Source: Candidatus Ulvibacter alkanivorans (lineage in GTDB: Bacteria; Bacteroidota; Bacteroidia; Flavobacteriales; Flavobacteriaceae). Taken from it: a DNA stretch of 22,281 nucleotides. The stretch covers positions 1-22,281 of the forward strand of contig NZ_QOLC01000002.1 of the NCBI RefSeq assembly GCF_003333325.1, given 5' to 3'. Under the pieces are notes generated by a model. It saw nothing but the letters and a program-made list of their open reading frames with translations, was not told the origin of the DNA and ran no database searches. Made by a program: the position numbers and the translations under genes. This document shows, piece after piece, positions 1 to 7,909 of the stretch (position 1 is its first letter; each line of letters begins with the position of its first letter).

Positions 1-40
1 ATCAAGTGTCTCAAATTCGTTGATTATAAATGGATATATT

Positions 41-1084
41 TTATTCTTCGCAAGGAATGGCTTCAATACTAAAGGGAAATACGTCGATAAACGATTCTGA
101 GTACCTATCTACAATACGGGCAAATAATTGTTGTGGATTTAAAACGTTGCTATACAATTCTTCTGTGATAGCATTTTCGCCTAATATTGCATCTGTTTCT
201 GATTCGTAAAACGTGATGGAAATAGCTTCCGAATCATTTAGGTGATATTGAATCCCTAAACAACTGATAGCTTTGTTCAAATTGAATTCAGCAACTCCCG
301 AATCATTTTGAAGCTCACATTCTTTATATACTGTGCCATCACAGACAGATTCGCAGTTCGCATGAATTTCAACAACGCCCAATGAGTTCTCTAAGCGCAT
401 TAAATCATTGGAGTCATAGGTCACATCCCACTCTAAATTCCAATCGTTACCTATCATGTGCATATCGTTTAGATTTATATTTAACCGTAGATCGTCGTCA
501 ACAAAATAAGTGATCCAAGTACCGAAGTACACAGCATTCTCGAAATAAAAATTAAGTGAACCATCAAGGTTTATTTTAAACGTAGAGCCGTTGTACTCTT
601 GATATGAATTACTGATTGAAAGAATATTCCAAGTGCATGCTTGTGTAGTTAGGATACCGTTGCATTCTAGAATCGCTTCTTGACGCACACAATTATTAAT
701 AGCCTCTAAGAGATCTTCGTTATTGTTTATTTCGATTAAGGTTCCGTCACTGGTAGTTCCTGTAATTGGAAAACTTAGGCTTACAGATTCACCATCCAAT
801 AAGTTGGATAGTAAAATTTGAAATTCTACATCATTCGATATTCCTACGGCTTCAATAAATTCTTGATTTTCGTCAAACACGAACAAGGCAAAAGGGTAGT
901 TGAAGTCAATACAGCTAATCTCATCGTCAAGTGTGTTATTAGAAACTCTATAGATTAGATTGTATAGTTCAGAATCTACTTCAATATATTCGGTGGTATA
1001 TTCTATTTCTCCTATAGGCTCATTCTCACAGCTAATGAGTACGATGAATACGGAAACTAAAAGGAAATATAAGTTGTTTCTCAT
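41..1084 (-). CDS. Modular lipoprotein with C-terminal adhesin-like repeat unit
   Basis: 347 aa, start ATG. Residues 1-18 are a short hydrophobic signal ending in L-I-S before Cys19, a lipobox, so the product is predicted to be a lipoprotein. The body is acidic, with scattered cysteines. The middle (about 150-235) has alternating aromatic and polar strands (W-N-I-L, F-G-T-W, L-E-W-D-V), reminiscent of small lipocalin-like beta proteins, but this is only a resemblance. The last 60 residues (288-347) follow the pattern ITFYES-x-D-A-x8-A-I-x3-YSN-x3-PQ-x-LFARI, close to the repeat unit of large secreted flavobacterial adhesins (T-Y-H-E-T-x-A-D-A style), here as one copy. Function unknown. It is separated by 174 bp from the upstream oxidoreductase genes and probably has its own promoter, although only a weak -7-like sequence (caaaccgta at 1170-1178 read in reverse) is visible. 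Confidence 0.8.
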   Translation of the reverse strand: MRNNLYFLLVSVFIVLISCENEPIGEIEYTTEYIEVDSELYNLIYRVSNNTLDDEISCIDFNYPFALFVFDENQEFIEAVGISNDVEFQILLSNLLDGESVSLSFPITGTTSDGTLIEINNNEDLLEAINNCVRQEAILECNGILTTQACTWNILSISNSYQEYNGSTFKINLDGSLNFYFENAVYFGTWITYFVDDDLRLNINLNDMHMIGNDWNLEWDVTYDSNDLMRLENSLGVVEIHANCESVCDGTVYKECELQNDSGVAEFNLNKAISCLGIQYHLNDSEAISITFYESETDAILGENAITEELYSNVLNPQQLFARIVDRYSESFIDVFPFSIEAIPCEE

Positions 1085-1258
1085 GATCTTGCTTTCTTAT
1101 TAGTCTGATCGATAAGAAAACAGTTGCGTGAAAAAAATAAAAAACATGTTGTTTAGTTAAATTGCAGTTCAAACCGTACTACTCTGACAGGGATAATAGA
1201 TTGATGTTGTGGCCGACACAAAAAAAAAGAGCAAAAGTTTAATCTAAGTGAATCGCGT

Positions 1259-3457
1259 TTATGAAGTAACTATTTTGTCCGGAGTCACAGGGAGGTGTCT
1301 AAATCGTTTTCCAATAGCGTTATAGATTGCATTAGTAATTGCCGGTGCCGATCCAATTAAGCCTACTTCACCAAGCCCTTTGGCGCCCATTGGATTGATA
1401 TTTGGATCGGGTTTGTTTATAAATGAAACCTCGATTATTGGAACATCGGCATTGACCGCTACATGATAACCGGCAAAATCGTTGGCAACTAGTCGACCGG
1501 TGGATTTATCTATGTCTTGTTTTTCTCTTAAGGCCATTCCAACGCCACCCACACCTGCACCAATAATTTGGTTGGCAGCTGCTTGTGGGTTTACGACGGT
1601 TCCTGCATCTACTACAATTACCATGCGATCAACCTTTACCTTACCTGTAAGTGAATGTACTCGTACTTTATAAAAATGTGCTGCGGAAGAACAGAAACCA
1701 TATTTTTCACGTTCTTCCCCTGCATTCGAATATTCTTCAACATTAATGCTTTCTAGTGCATTCGAATCAAAAAGTTGTTGGTAGGAAATAGTTTGTTTTT
1801 TGTTTTCTGAAGAATACACGCCAGTTTCACCTAATCGCACTTCCGAAGCATTCCACAATTCATTGTCTTTAGAGGCATAAGAAGCTATTTCTTTCTTAAG
1901 CGCAGTACTGGCAGCATCTATGGCACCACTCAATGAAGATAGTCCCCAACTTCCGCCTTGTGTTACCGATCTTGGATGGACTGAATCTCCTAATTCTATA
2001 GCAATCTTGTTCTTAGGAACCCCCAAGAAAGTGTGGATCATATTCACCATGGCTTGACCGGTCCCTGTTCCAATATCGGTCATAGCCGTTCTCACAACAA
2101 GGTTGCCATCGCGATTCATTTCTATGGAAGCGCCTGCATTTCTGCGAAAGGCGGTCCATAATCCAACAGCCATACCGTAGCCCGTATACCATTCTCCGTT
2201 TTTAAGTTGTCGCGGTTGCTTCGGGCGTTGATTCCAGCCTATCTCCTTAGCACCTCGTTCTAAGCATTCATTTAGATAATGTGATGACCAAGGATTCCCG
2301 GTTTGCATATCGTATGGTGCAATGTTCTTTAATCGAATTTCAACAGGATCGGCATTAAGTTGATAGCATAACTGATCAATAGCAGATTCTACCCCAAAGG
2401 TACCGGTCGAATCACCCGGTCCGCGCATCCAGGTAGGAGCGGAGAGGTGAAGTGGGAATACAGCGAAATTTCGTTCCACATTTTTAAATCCATATACCTT
2501 GTGGGCAATACCGGTAATTCCTTCTGCAAAGTAATGTTGTTGTGAGGTGTTGTGTTTTGATTGATGAATAATACCTAAGAGTTTGCCTGTTTCGTCGGCT
2601 CCTATTTTTACCCGTTGCCACGATTCTGGCCTATATCCAACCATTGTAAACATTTGCGGTCTTGTGAGCACAACCTTTACAGGTCGCTCCAGCTGTTTTG
2701 CTGCTAGTGCGGCTGCAACCGTATTAAACCAAACCAATAGTCCGGATCCAAATCCACCACCAACATATTCGCTAGTCACTCTAATGTTCGTTGGGTCAAG
2801 ACCAAAGATAGTTCCTATGTTTTCCTGTACTCCATTAACACCTTGCGTTTTGTCGTACAATCGCAATTGATCGTCTGATTCCCAATGCGCGATGGTAGCA
2901 TGCATTTCCATAGGATTATGTACCTCCATAGAAATGGTATACTCTTCATCCACGCTATAAGGTGCATTCGCCCAATCGCTGCTGCTGCCTCGATCATTTT
3001 GAGCATCTTTTAGTTCGGCTTTTTTACTTGCTGAGCTAAAGTCAATATCAAAGGGAGCTTCATCGTATGTTGCTTTTACATATGTTGCGGCGTGGGTAGC
3101 ATCTTCTATGGTTTCAGCTAGTACCAACGCAATAGGTTGGTCATTAAAATCTATTTGAGTGGTGTGAAAAAATTTGTGATGAATGGGAAGTTTGTCTCTG
3201 CTCTCTAAATTATCAAGACCACTGGCATTGGGCTTGTTCCAATACGATAATACAGCAACAACACCAGGGGCCTGTTTAGCTCCTTCAACGTCTAAATGGG
3301 TTATTTTTCCAGAGGTAATCGTACTGCCCACAAGCACGCCGTACACCAATCCCGGCAGTTGATATTCTGCAGAGTATGTGGCCTTACCTGTTACTTTTGC
3401 GATTCCTTCAACCCGCCCTCTGTTATTAGCACTTATATGTTTCGATGCAGCTGTCAT
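1259..3457 (-). CDS. paoC: Xanthine dehydrogenase-family molybdopterin-binding subunit (PaoC-like aldehyde oxidoreductase large subunit)
   Basis: 732 aa, about the length of E. coli PaoC. It is the catalytic subunit of a molybdenum hydroxylase that oxidises aldehydes to carboxylic acids at a Mo-pterin centre and passes electrons to the Fe-S and FAD subunits encoded just upstream. The N-terminal part (about 14-130) is the 'hammerhead' aldehyde oxidase domain (GRVEGIAKVTGKATYSAE). Later come the cofactor-binding loops GGGFGSG and RGPGDSTGTFGVES, and near the C-terminus GAKGLGEVG, where Glu697 matches the catalytic base of the family. No signal peptide: the complex is presumably co-exported with the Tat-targeted small subunit. 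It is the last gene of a three-gene operon, 7 bp after the FAD-subunit gene. The substrate cannot be read from sequence; the symbol reflects similarity in subunit architecture, not proven orthology. No maturation chaperone (PaoD/XdhC) lies in the window. Confidence 0.9.
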   Translation of the reverse strand: MTAASKHISANNRGRVEGIAKVTGKATYSAEYQLPGLVYGVLVGSTITSGKITHLDVEGAKQAPGVVAVLSYWNKPNASGLDNLESRDKLPIHHKFFHTTQIDFNDQPIALVLAETIEDATHAATYVKATYDEAPFDIDFSSASKKAELKDAQNDRGSSSDWANAPYSVDEEYTISMEVHNPMEMHATIAHWESDDQLRLYDKTQGVNGVQENIGTIFGLDPTNIRVTSEYVGGGFGSGLLVWFNTVAAALAAKQLERPVKVVLTRPQMFTMVGYRPESWQRVKIGADETGKLLGIIHQSKHNTSQQHYFAEGITGIAHKVYGFKNVERNFAVFPLHLSAPTWMRGPGDSTGTFGVESAIDQLCYQLNADPVEIRLKNIAPYDMQTGNPWSSHYLNECLERGAKEIGWNQRPKQPRQLKNGEWYTGYGMAVGLWTAFRRNAGASIEMNRDGNLVVRTAMTDIGTGTGQAMVNMIHTFLGVPKNKIAIELGDSVHPRSVTQGGSWGLSSLSGAIDAASTALKKEIASYASKDNELWNASEVRLGETGVYSSENKKQTISYQQLFDSNALESINVEEYSNAGEEREKYGFCSSAAHFYKVRVHSLTGKVKVDRMVIVVDAGTVVNPQAAANQIIGAGVGGVGMALREKQDIDKSTGRLVANDFAGYHVAVNADVPIIEVSFINKPDPNINPMGAKGLGEVGLIGSAPAITNAIYNAIGKRFRHLPVTPDKIVTS

Positions 3458-3464
3458 TTGACGT

Positions 3465-4445
3465 TTATTTAGTTGAAATAGATTCTAACAATGCCGATGT
3501 GATCGCACCTTCTAATAAAGGGACTTTAAATGTATTGTTTTGTAAAGGGTTTACTTCCGAAGCAGCGATAGTTGCAGCTCTTTCAAAATGTGCTCTAGTG
3601 GGCGGTTTATTTTTTAAATAAGCTTCCGAAGCAAACCAACGCCAAGGTTTGTGCGCTACACCACCAGAAGCAATACGCGCTTCTTTGATCACTCCATTTT
3701 TAATAGACAGTGTCGCCGCCGCCGAAACCAAAGCAAACGCATAGGAATCTCGCTCTCTAATTTTTATATAGGCAAAATTTTCATTGAAATCATTACTTGG
3801 AACAAATACAGCAGTGATGAGGGCATTGGCAGGTAGATTGTTATCTAGTGCCGGCGTGTCGCCCGGCAATTTATGGAAATTTTCAAATGGAATTTTTTTA
3901 GTGCTTCCATCTTTTTTAATGATCAAAACTTCTGCATCCAACGCGGCAAGGGCCACGCAAAAGTCGGAGGGGTGTACCGCTACACAAGCATTGGAATTAC
4001 CAATTATGCCGGCCATTCGTTGATGGCCATTAAGTGCACTACAACCACTGCCCGGTTTACGTTTGTTGCAATCAAAAGTCGTATCGTAAAAGTAAGGACA
4101 GCGAGTACGTTGTAATAGATTTCCACCCGTAGTTGCCATATTGCGAATTTGCGGCGATGCTCCTGCCAATATTGCTTTGGAAAGTAGTGGATAATATGTT
4201 TTGATATCTGGATGCGCCGCGACCATACTATTGCTGGTCGAAGCACCAATTAGTACACCTTTAGGGGTAATCTCGATCGAATTTGGCAAGGCGGCTGTTA
4301 TATGAATCAACGTGTTAGGCTGATTAATATGTTTCTTCATGAGATCGATCTGATTGGTGCCTCCGGCCAAGTATTGACTGTTCTTATTTGCCAAATCAGT
4401 GGCTTGTTCTGCATTGGTGGCGGTATGATATTCAAATGGCTTCAT
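3465..4445 (-). CDS. paoB: FAD-binding subunit of xanthine dehydrogenase-family enzyme with extra 4Fe-4S site (PaoB-like)
   Basis: 326 aa. It is the medium, FAD-carrying subunit of a molybdenum hydroxylase and relays electrons from the 2Fe-2S clusters to the final acceptor. The FAD-binding signature YLAGGTNQIDLM is at about 25-36 and ATTGGNLLQRTRCPYF at about 104-119. An insertion rich in cysteine follows (Cys116, Cys126, Cys135, Cys154, with Cys163 nearby; R-C-P-Y-F ... C-N-K-R ... G-S-G-C-S-A-L). It matches the 4Fe-4S-binding insert known in E. coli PaoB and in 4-hydroxybenzoyl-CoA reductase beta subunits, and is absent from ordinary xanthine dehydrogenases. The start codon overlaps the stop of the 2Fe-2S-subunit gene in an ATGA arrangement (4442-4445), indicating translational coupling. 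The catalytic subunit gene follows after 7 bp. Confidence 0.9.
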   Translation of the reverse strand: MKPFEYHTATNAEQATDLANKNSQYLAGGTNQIDLMKKHINQPNTLIHITAALPNSIEITPKGVLIGASTSNSMVAAHPDIKTYYPLLSKAILAGASPQIRNMATTGGNLLQRTRCPYFYDTTFDCNKRKPGSGCSALNGHQRMAGIIGNSNACVAVHPSDFCVALAALDAEVLIIKKDGSTKKIPFENFHKLPGDTPALDNNLPANALITAVFVPSNDFNENFAYIKIRERDSYAFALVSAAATLSIKNGVIKEARIASGGVAHKPWRWFASEAYLKNKPPTRAHFERAATIAASEVNPLQNNTFKVPLLEGAITSALLESISTK

Positions 4446-5044
4446 GTTGCAACACTCTTTACGGCGTTTGTAATTCCGTTATACGCCCCACATCTGCAAA
4501 TGTTTCCGCTCATAAACTCTTTGATCTCTTCCACCGAATTGGTATGTCCTTCCTTAACACAGGCTACAGCAGACATGATCTGCCCTGGAGTGCAATAACC
4601 ACATTGAAATCCGTCATGTTCCAAAAAAGCTTCTTGCATTGGGTGTAGTTCCGAACCGTTAGCAAGCCCTTCTATAGTGGTGACTTCGGTTTGAGGTAAA
4701 GTGGCAGCCAGTGTGAGACAACTCAATACACGATCTCCATTCACATGAACCGTGCACGCGCCGCATTGCCCATGGTCACATCCCTTTTTAGTACCGGTTA
4801 GCTGTAATTGTTCTCTTAAAAGATCTAATAGGGTGGTTCGGCTATCGGATCGTAAGCTATACGCTTTGCCATTGATCTTTAGTTGTAACCCGATTATTTC
4901 TTTCTTTATAAAGAAGGTGTCTTTTATATCGTGATAAAATGCTTTTACCGAGTGAGGCATAAGTGCTAGGGCCGCAAATGCCGAAGTAGACTTAATAAAA
5001 AAGCGACGACTAAGGTGTTGTTTTTTTTCTGAAGGTTCTTTCAT
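4442..5044 (-). CDS. paoA: Tat-exported 2Fe-2S subunit of aldehyde oxidoreductase (PaoA-like)
   Basis: 200 aa, first gene of the paoABC-like operon. Residues 11-35 form a Tat signal: L-S-R-R-F-F-I-K, then a mildly hydrophobic stretch (STSAFAALALMP), which implies a periplasmic enzyme. An N-terminal plant-type ferredoxin domain ligates one 2Fe-2S cluster through Cys89, Cys94, Cys97 and Cys109 (GCDHGQCGACTVH). The C-terminal helical domain ligates the second through Cys148, Cys151, Cys183 and Cys185 (QCGYCTPG ... NICRCGAY). All eight ligands are present. The gene lies just downstream of the pnp terminator; the sequence TATCTTTA (5069-5062 on the minus strand) is 7/8 to the Bacteroidota -7 box and could be its promoter, with a very short leader. 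Assignment as a small subunit of this family is firm; the true substrate is unknown. Confidence 0.92.
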   Translation of the reverse strand: MKEPSEKKQHLSRRFFIKSTSAFAALALMPHSVKAFYHDIKDTFFIKKEIIGLQLKINGKAYSLRSDSRTTLLDLLREQLQLTGTKKGCDHGQCGACTVHVNGDRVLSCLTLAATLPQTEVTTIEGLANGSELHPMQEAFLEHDGFQCGYCTPGQIMSAVACVKEGHTNSVEEIKEFMSGNICRCGAYNGITNAVKSVAT

Positions 5045-5073
5045 TGAAACGAATGATTACCTAAAGATATAAA

Positions 5074-5107
5074 AAAAATCGCCTCTCATTTCTGAAAGGC
5101 GATTTTT
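5074..5107 (-). terminator. Rho-independent terminator of pnp
   Basis: An 11-bp perfect stem (5074-5084 pairing with 5097-5107) has a GC-rich core GGCG/CGCC and a 12-nt loop. It is followed on the minus strand by a run of eight T. It lies 22 bp past the pnp stop and separates pnp from paoABC. Because the stem ends in A/T runs on both sides it could also act on plus-strand transcripts. Confidence 0.85.
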
Positions 5108-5128
5108 ATTGCATTCATTATGAATTAT

Positions 5129-7354
5129 TTAGTCGCGATTTCTGTTTCTGTTATCACGACCTTTGTTTCTGTTGTCACGGCCTTTTCCGCCGCTTCTGTC
5201 ATTTCTGGAAGAAGATCGCTCCTGATATCCTTCCGGCTTTGGCAACAACGCTTTTCGAGATACTTTCTCTTTACGTGTACGAGAATCTACTCCAAAATAT
5301 TTCACGTCGAACACATCGCCCATATTAACGACATCGCTAACATTTTCGGTGCGTTCCCAAGCTAGTTCAGAAACGTGTAATAATACTTCGTTCCCTGGTG
5401 CTTCAGTATATTCGACCACAGCTCCAAAATCGAGCATCTTGATTACTTTTACTTCATAAACACTTCCCACTTCAGGCTTGAACGTGATCGAGTCTATCTT
5501 CGCTAATACAGCATCGATTCCCGCTTGATCTGTACCTAAGATCTCAACAATACCTTCTTCGGTTATTGGATCTTCATTAATTACAATAGTGGTATTGGTT
5601 TCTTTTTGTAACTCTTGAATTACTTTTCCACCAGGCCCGATTAAGGCTCCAATATATTCGTTTGGAATAACCGTCGTAACCATTTTAGGGGCATGTGCTT
5701 TTACTTCTGCATTTGGTTGTGCAATAGTATCGGTCAACTTACCTAAGATATGTAATCTACCTTCCGCAGCTTGTTTTAACGCATTAACCAGGATCTCGTA
5801 CGATAATCCCTTCACTTTAATGTCCATCTGGCAGGCAGTAATACCATCGGCCGTTCCCGTTACTTTGAAGTCCATATCACCTAGGTGATCTTCATCACCA
5901 AGGATATCACTTAATACGGCATATTTTCCGGAATCACCGTCTGAGATCAATCCCATTGCGATTCCAGATACAGGCTTCTTCAGTTGAACACCGGCATCCA
6001 TCAACGCCATAGTACCGCTACAAACGGTTGCCATAGACGAGGACCCATTCGATTCTAATACTTCACTCACCACGCGCACCGTGTATGGGCAATCTTCTGG
6101 GATCATCCCTTTTAGGGCACGTTGGGCCAAGTTTCCATGACCTATCTCTCTTCGTGAAGTTCCGCGAATAGGGCGCGCCTCTCCGGTAGAAAAAGGAGGG
6201 AAGTTATAGTGTAAGTAAAATGTTTCTTCTCCTTCAAAAGAAGGCATATCAATTTGGTTGGCTTCTCGAGAAGTTCCCAAGGTTACAGTTGCCAATGCTT
6301 GTGTTTCTCCTCTAGTAAAAAGAGCCGAACCGTGCGTAGATGGAAGGTAGTCCACTTCACACCAGATTGGGCGAACTTCGTCACTTTTTCTTCCGTCAAG
6401 ACGAAGCCCTTCGTTTAAGGTAAGGTCACGAATAGCTTCTTTTTCGGCCTTGCGGTAGTATTTAGAAACCAAATCGCCAATATCTTCTAATTCTTCTTCA
6501 GAAAAGGTAGCTTTAATTTCTTCTTTTATTTCTGAAAAGGCGGCACCACGTTCTTGCTTAGAAGATCCACCTTTTGCAATAGCGTATACTTTGTCGTACG
6601 CCATATCACGAATCTTTTTCTCTAATTCCTCATCTTCGCGTTCTGCAGGATATTCGCGTGTTTCTTTTTTTCCGAAGGCAGCAGCTAAACGCTCTTGGGC
6701 CGCACACTGCTCTTTAATATGTTCGTGAGCGAATTTAATAGCTTCAACCATCTCTTCTTCTGAAATTTCTTTCATCTCACCTTCTACCATCATTACAGAA
6801 TCTGCAGAAGCACCAATCATCATATCGATGTCAGATTCTGCTAACTGTGCGCGTGTAGGGTTGATTACAAATTCACCGTTAATGCGCCCCACGCGTGCTT
6901 CTGAAATTGCACACTCGAATGGGAAATCGGATAACTGGATCGCTGCCGAAGCTGCTAAACCAGCCATCGCATCCGGCATTACATCGTCGTCGTGAGACAT
7001 TAATTGGATCATTACTTGAGTCTCGGCGTGATAATCTTTCGGGAAGAGCGGACGAAGTACTCGGTCTACTAAACGCATGGTTAAGATTTCACCGTCACTT
7101 GGTCTAGCTTCTCTTTTAAAGAAACCACCCGGATAACGACCCGAAGCCGCAAATTTTTCACGGTAGTCTACTGTTAATGGTAGAAAATCTAGGTCCTTTT
7201 GCTCGTAGTTAGAAACTACGGTACACAGTAACATACAATTTCCAGATTGTACAACAACAGAACCATGTGCCTGCTTTGCTAATTTTCCGGTTTCAATAGA
7301 GATTTCTCTACCGTCACCTAGGTCTATGACCTCTTTAAATACTTTAGGTATCAT
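5129..7354 (-). CDS. pnp: Polyribonucleotide nucleotidyltransferase (PNPase)
   Basis: 3'-to-5' phosphorolytic exoribonuclease of mRNA decay. The start was set at the ATG giving M-I-P-K-V-F-K-E-V (741 aa), the usual beginning in Bacteroidota and preceded by an A-rich stretch. In-frame ATGs at 7366 and 7387 would add 4 or 11 residues. Two RNase PH-like domains (about 1-210 and 305-535) are joined by an alpha-helical linker. A KH domain follows with the G-P-G-G loop at about 573-576, then an S1 domain (about 630-702). The last ~29 residues are a low-complexity tail of R, N, D, G and S ([17 protein letters not shown]), likely a disordered RNA-binding extension. The gene follows rpsO, the widespread bacterial order, but behind its own structured leader and past the rpsO terminator, so separate control is likely. 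Confidence 0.97.
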   Translation of the reverse strand: MIPKVFKEVIDLGDGREISIETGKLAKQAHGSVVVQSGNCMLLCTVVSNYEQKDLDFLPLTVDYREKFAASGRYPGGFFKREARPSDGEILTMRLVDRVLRPLFPKDYHAETQVMIQLMSHDDDVMPDAMAGLAASAAIQLSDFPFECAISEARVGRINGEFVINPTRAQLAESDIDMMIGASADSVMMVEGEMKEISEEEMVEAIKFAHEHIKEQCAAQERLAAAFGKKETREYPAEREDEELEKKIRDMAYDKVYAIAKGGSSKQERGAAFSEIKEEIKATFSEEELEDIGDLVSKYYRKAEKEAIRDLTLNEGLRLDGRKSDEVRPIWCEVDYLPSTHGSALFTRGETQALATVTLGTSREANQIDMPSFEGEETFYLHYNFPPFSTGEARPIRGTSRREIGHGNLAQRALKGMIPEDCPYTVRVVSEVLESNGSSSMATVCSGTMALMDAGVQLKKPVSGIAMGLISDGDSGKYAVLSDILGDEDHLGDMDFKVTGTADGITACQMDIKVKGLSYEILVNALKQAAEGRLHILGKLTDTIAQPNAEVKAHAPKMVTTVIPNEYIGALIGPGGKVIQELQKETNTTIVINEDPITEEGIVEILGTDQAGIDAVLAKIDSITFKPEVGSVYEVKVIKMLDFGAVVEYTEAPGNEVLLHVSELAWERTENVSDVVNMGDVFDVKYFGVDSRTRKEKVSRKALLPKPEGYQERSSSRNDRSGGKGRDNRNKGRDNRNRNRD

Positions 7355-7415
7355 TTTGTTTTTCATTTTCTGCCACAGCTCTAACAAAAATGCAGAAGGT
7401 ATTGTGGCGTTAATA

Positions 7416-7472
7416 ATTGGTCAACGACCGTATTTCGGTCGAAGTGTTGTTGTGTTGTTGTGGTTGACCAAT
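7416..7472 (-). ncRNA. Structured pnp leader: bulged 15-bp helix
   Basis: On the minus strand the 10-base arm ATTGGTCAAC (7472-7463) pairs perfectly with GTTGACCAAT (7425-7416). Nested inside and directly stacked on the 3' side is a second perfect stem GACCG/CGGUC (7440-7436 with 7430-7426) closing a 5-nt loop AAAUA. The only unpaired internal segment is a 22-nt bulge on the 5' side (7462-7441), a C/A-only ACAACAAC-type sequence apart from its final TTC. The helix ends about 50-60 nt before the pnp start. In E. coli, pnp is autoregulated through a leader stem cut by RNase III and handled by PNPase; a similar role here is inference. No known riboswitch class is recognised. Confidence 0.6.
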
Positions 7473-7500
7473 GAAAAACCTAAGGGTAGCTTTTCTATGT

Positions 7501-7530
7501 ATTCTGCCGTTGTAAATCGAACGACAGAAT
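7501..7530. repeat. Inverted repeat between rpsO terminator and pnp leader
   Basis: ATTCTG-C-CGTT (7501-7511) pairs with AACG-A-CAGAAT (7520-7530): ten base pairs with one C/A mismatch and an 8-nt loop. It lies 22 bp past the rpsO hairpin and upstream of the putative pnp leader. It could be an operator, a processing site on read-through rpsO-pnp mRNA, or part of the pnp promoter region. No T-run follows, so it is not a terminator. Confidence 0.45.
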
Positions 7531-7535
7531 CGTAA

Positions 7536-7568
7536 TTAAAATAAAAATAAAAGGGCTCTAATGAGCCC
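7536..7568 (-). terminator. Rho-independent terminator of rpsO
   Basis: GGGCTC (7553-7558) and GAGCCC (7563-7568) form a 6-bp GC-rich stem with a 4-nt loop. It is followed on the minus strand by the T-rich tract TTTTATTTTTATTTT (7552-7538). It starts 8 bp past the rpsO stop codon, so most transcripts should end before pnp. Confidence 0.85.
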
Positions 7569-7575
7569 CTTTTTA

Positions 7576-7845
7576 TTACTTACGTAAATTTAATTCTTTA
7601 ACGATCGCACGGTATCTTAAAATATCCTTTTTCATTAGATAATCTAAAAGTGACCGACGCTTACCTACCAACTTTACCAAAGATCGCTCTGTGTTGTAAT
7701 CTTTGTGGTTGTTTTTAAGGTGTTTTGTTAAATGCTCGATGCGATAAGTAAATAACGCAATCTGTCCTTCAGCAGAACCGGTGTCATTCTTTGATTTACC
7801 GTGTTTCGCGAAGATCTTTTCTTTTTCTTCTGGTGCTAAATACAT
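7576..7845 (-). CDS. rpsO: 30S ribosomal protein S15
   Basis: 89 aa, the standard length for bacterial uS15, which binds 16S rRNA early in small-subunit assembly. Typical signature residues are present: G-S-A-E-G-Q-I-A-L-F-T-Y-R-I (about 22-35), L-T-K-H-L-K-N-N-H-K-D-Y (38-49) and R-S-L-L-K/V-L-V-G-K-R-R-S-L-L-D-Y-L (54-69). It has its own promoter (TACTTTTG box at 7909-7902), a short hairpin in the presumed 5' leader, and a terminator directly downstream. S15 represses its own synthesis through mRNA structures in several phyla, so the leader hairpin is a plausible control site, but this is not shown. Confidence 0.98.
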   Translation of the reverse strand: MYLAPEEKEKIFAKHGKSKNDTGSAEGQIALFTYRIEHLTKHLKNNHKDYNTERSLVKLVGKRRSLLDYLMKKDILRYRAIVKELNLRK

Positions 7846-7878
7846 GCCAATATTATTAAAATGATTTTTATGTACTGA

Positions 7879-7893
7879 CTACCACTTTGGTAG
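7879..7893 (-). promoter_or_regulatory. Hairpin in the rpsO 5' leader
   Basis: CTACCA (7893-7888 on the minus strand) pairs perfectly with TGGTAG (7884-7879) around a 3-nt AAG loop. It starts close to the transcription start expected from the TACTTTTG box and ends 33 nt before the rpsO start codon. It is a candidate element for S15 feedback control; only the inverted repeat itself is seen. Confidence 0.4.
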
Positions 7894-7901
7894 GCAAGCG
7901 G

Positions 7902-7909
7902 CAAAAGTA
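7902..7909 (-). promoter_or_regulatory. rpsO promoter -7 box
   Basis: TACTTTTG on the minus strand matches the Bacteroidota consensus TAnnTTTG exactly and sits 57 bp before the rpsO ATG. No clear TTG -33 element is visible 17-23 bp upstream. The next bases (CCGCTTGCC) resemble those after the ubiE box. Confidence 0.55.

Noticed and set aside
1207..1235. Nine-T run on the minus strand after the oxidoreductase operon as a terminator
   Set aside because: No GC-rich stem precedes the run; the small TTGTG/CACAA hairpin lies on its wrong side.
2583..2870. Plus-strand frame inside the molybdopterin subunit gene
   Set aside because: It is a shadow of a strongly conserved coding sequence on the other strand.
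5132..5218. Short repeats at the 3' end of pnp as a CRISPR-like array
   Set aside because: They are in-frame codon repeats for the basic tail with no spacers of uniform length.
7326..7535. Plus-strand reading frame of 69 codons across the pnp start and leader
   Set aside because: It runs antisense over the pnp start and the structured leader, has no homology I recognise, and is explained by the inverted repeats and A/T-rich sequence.
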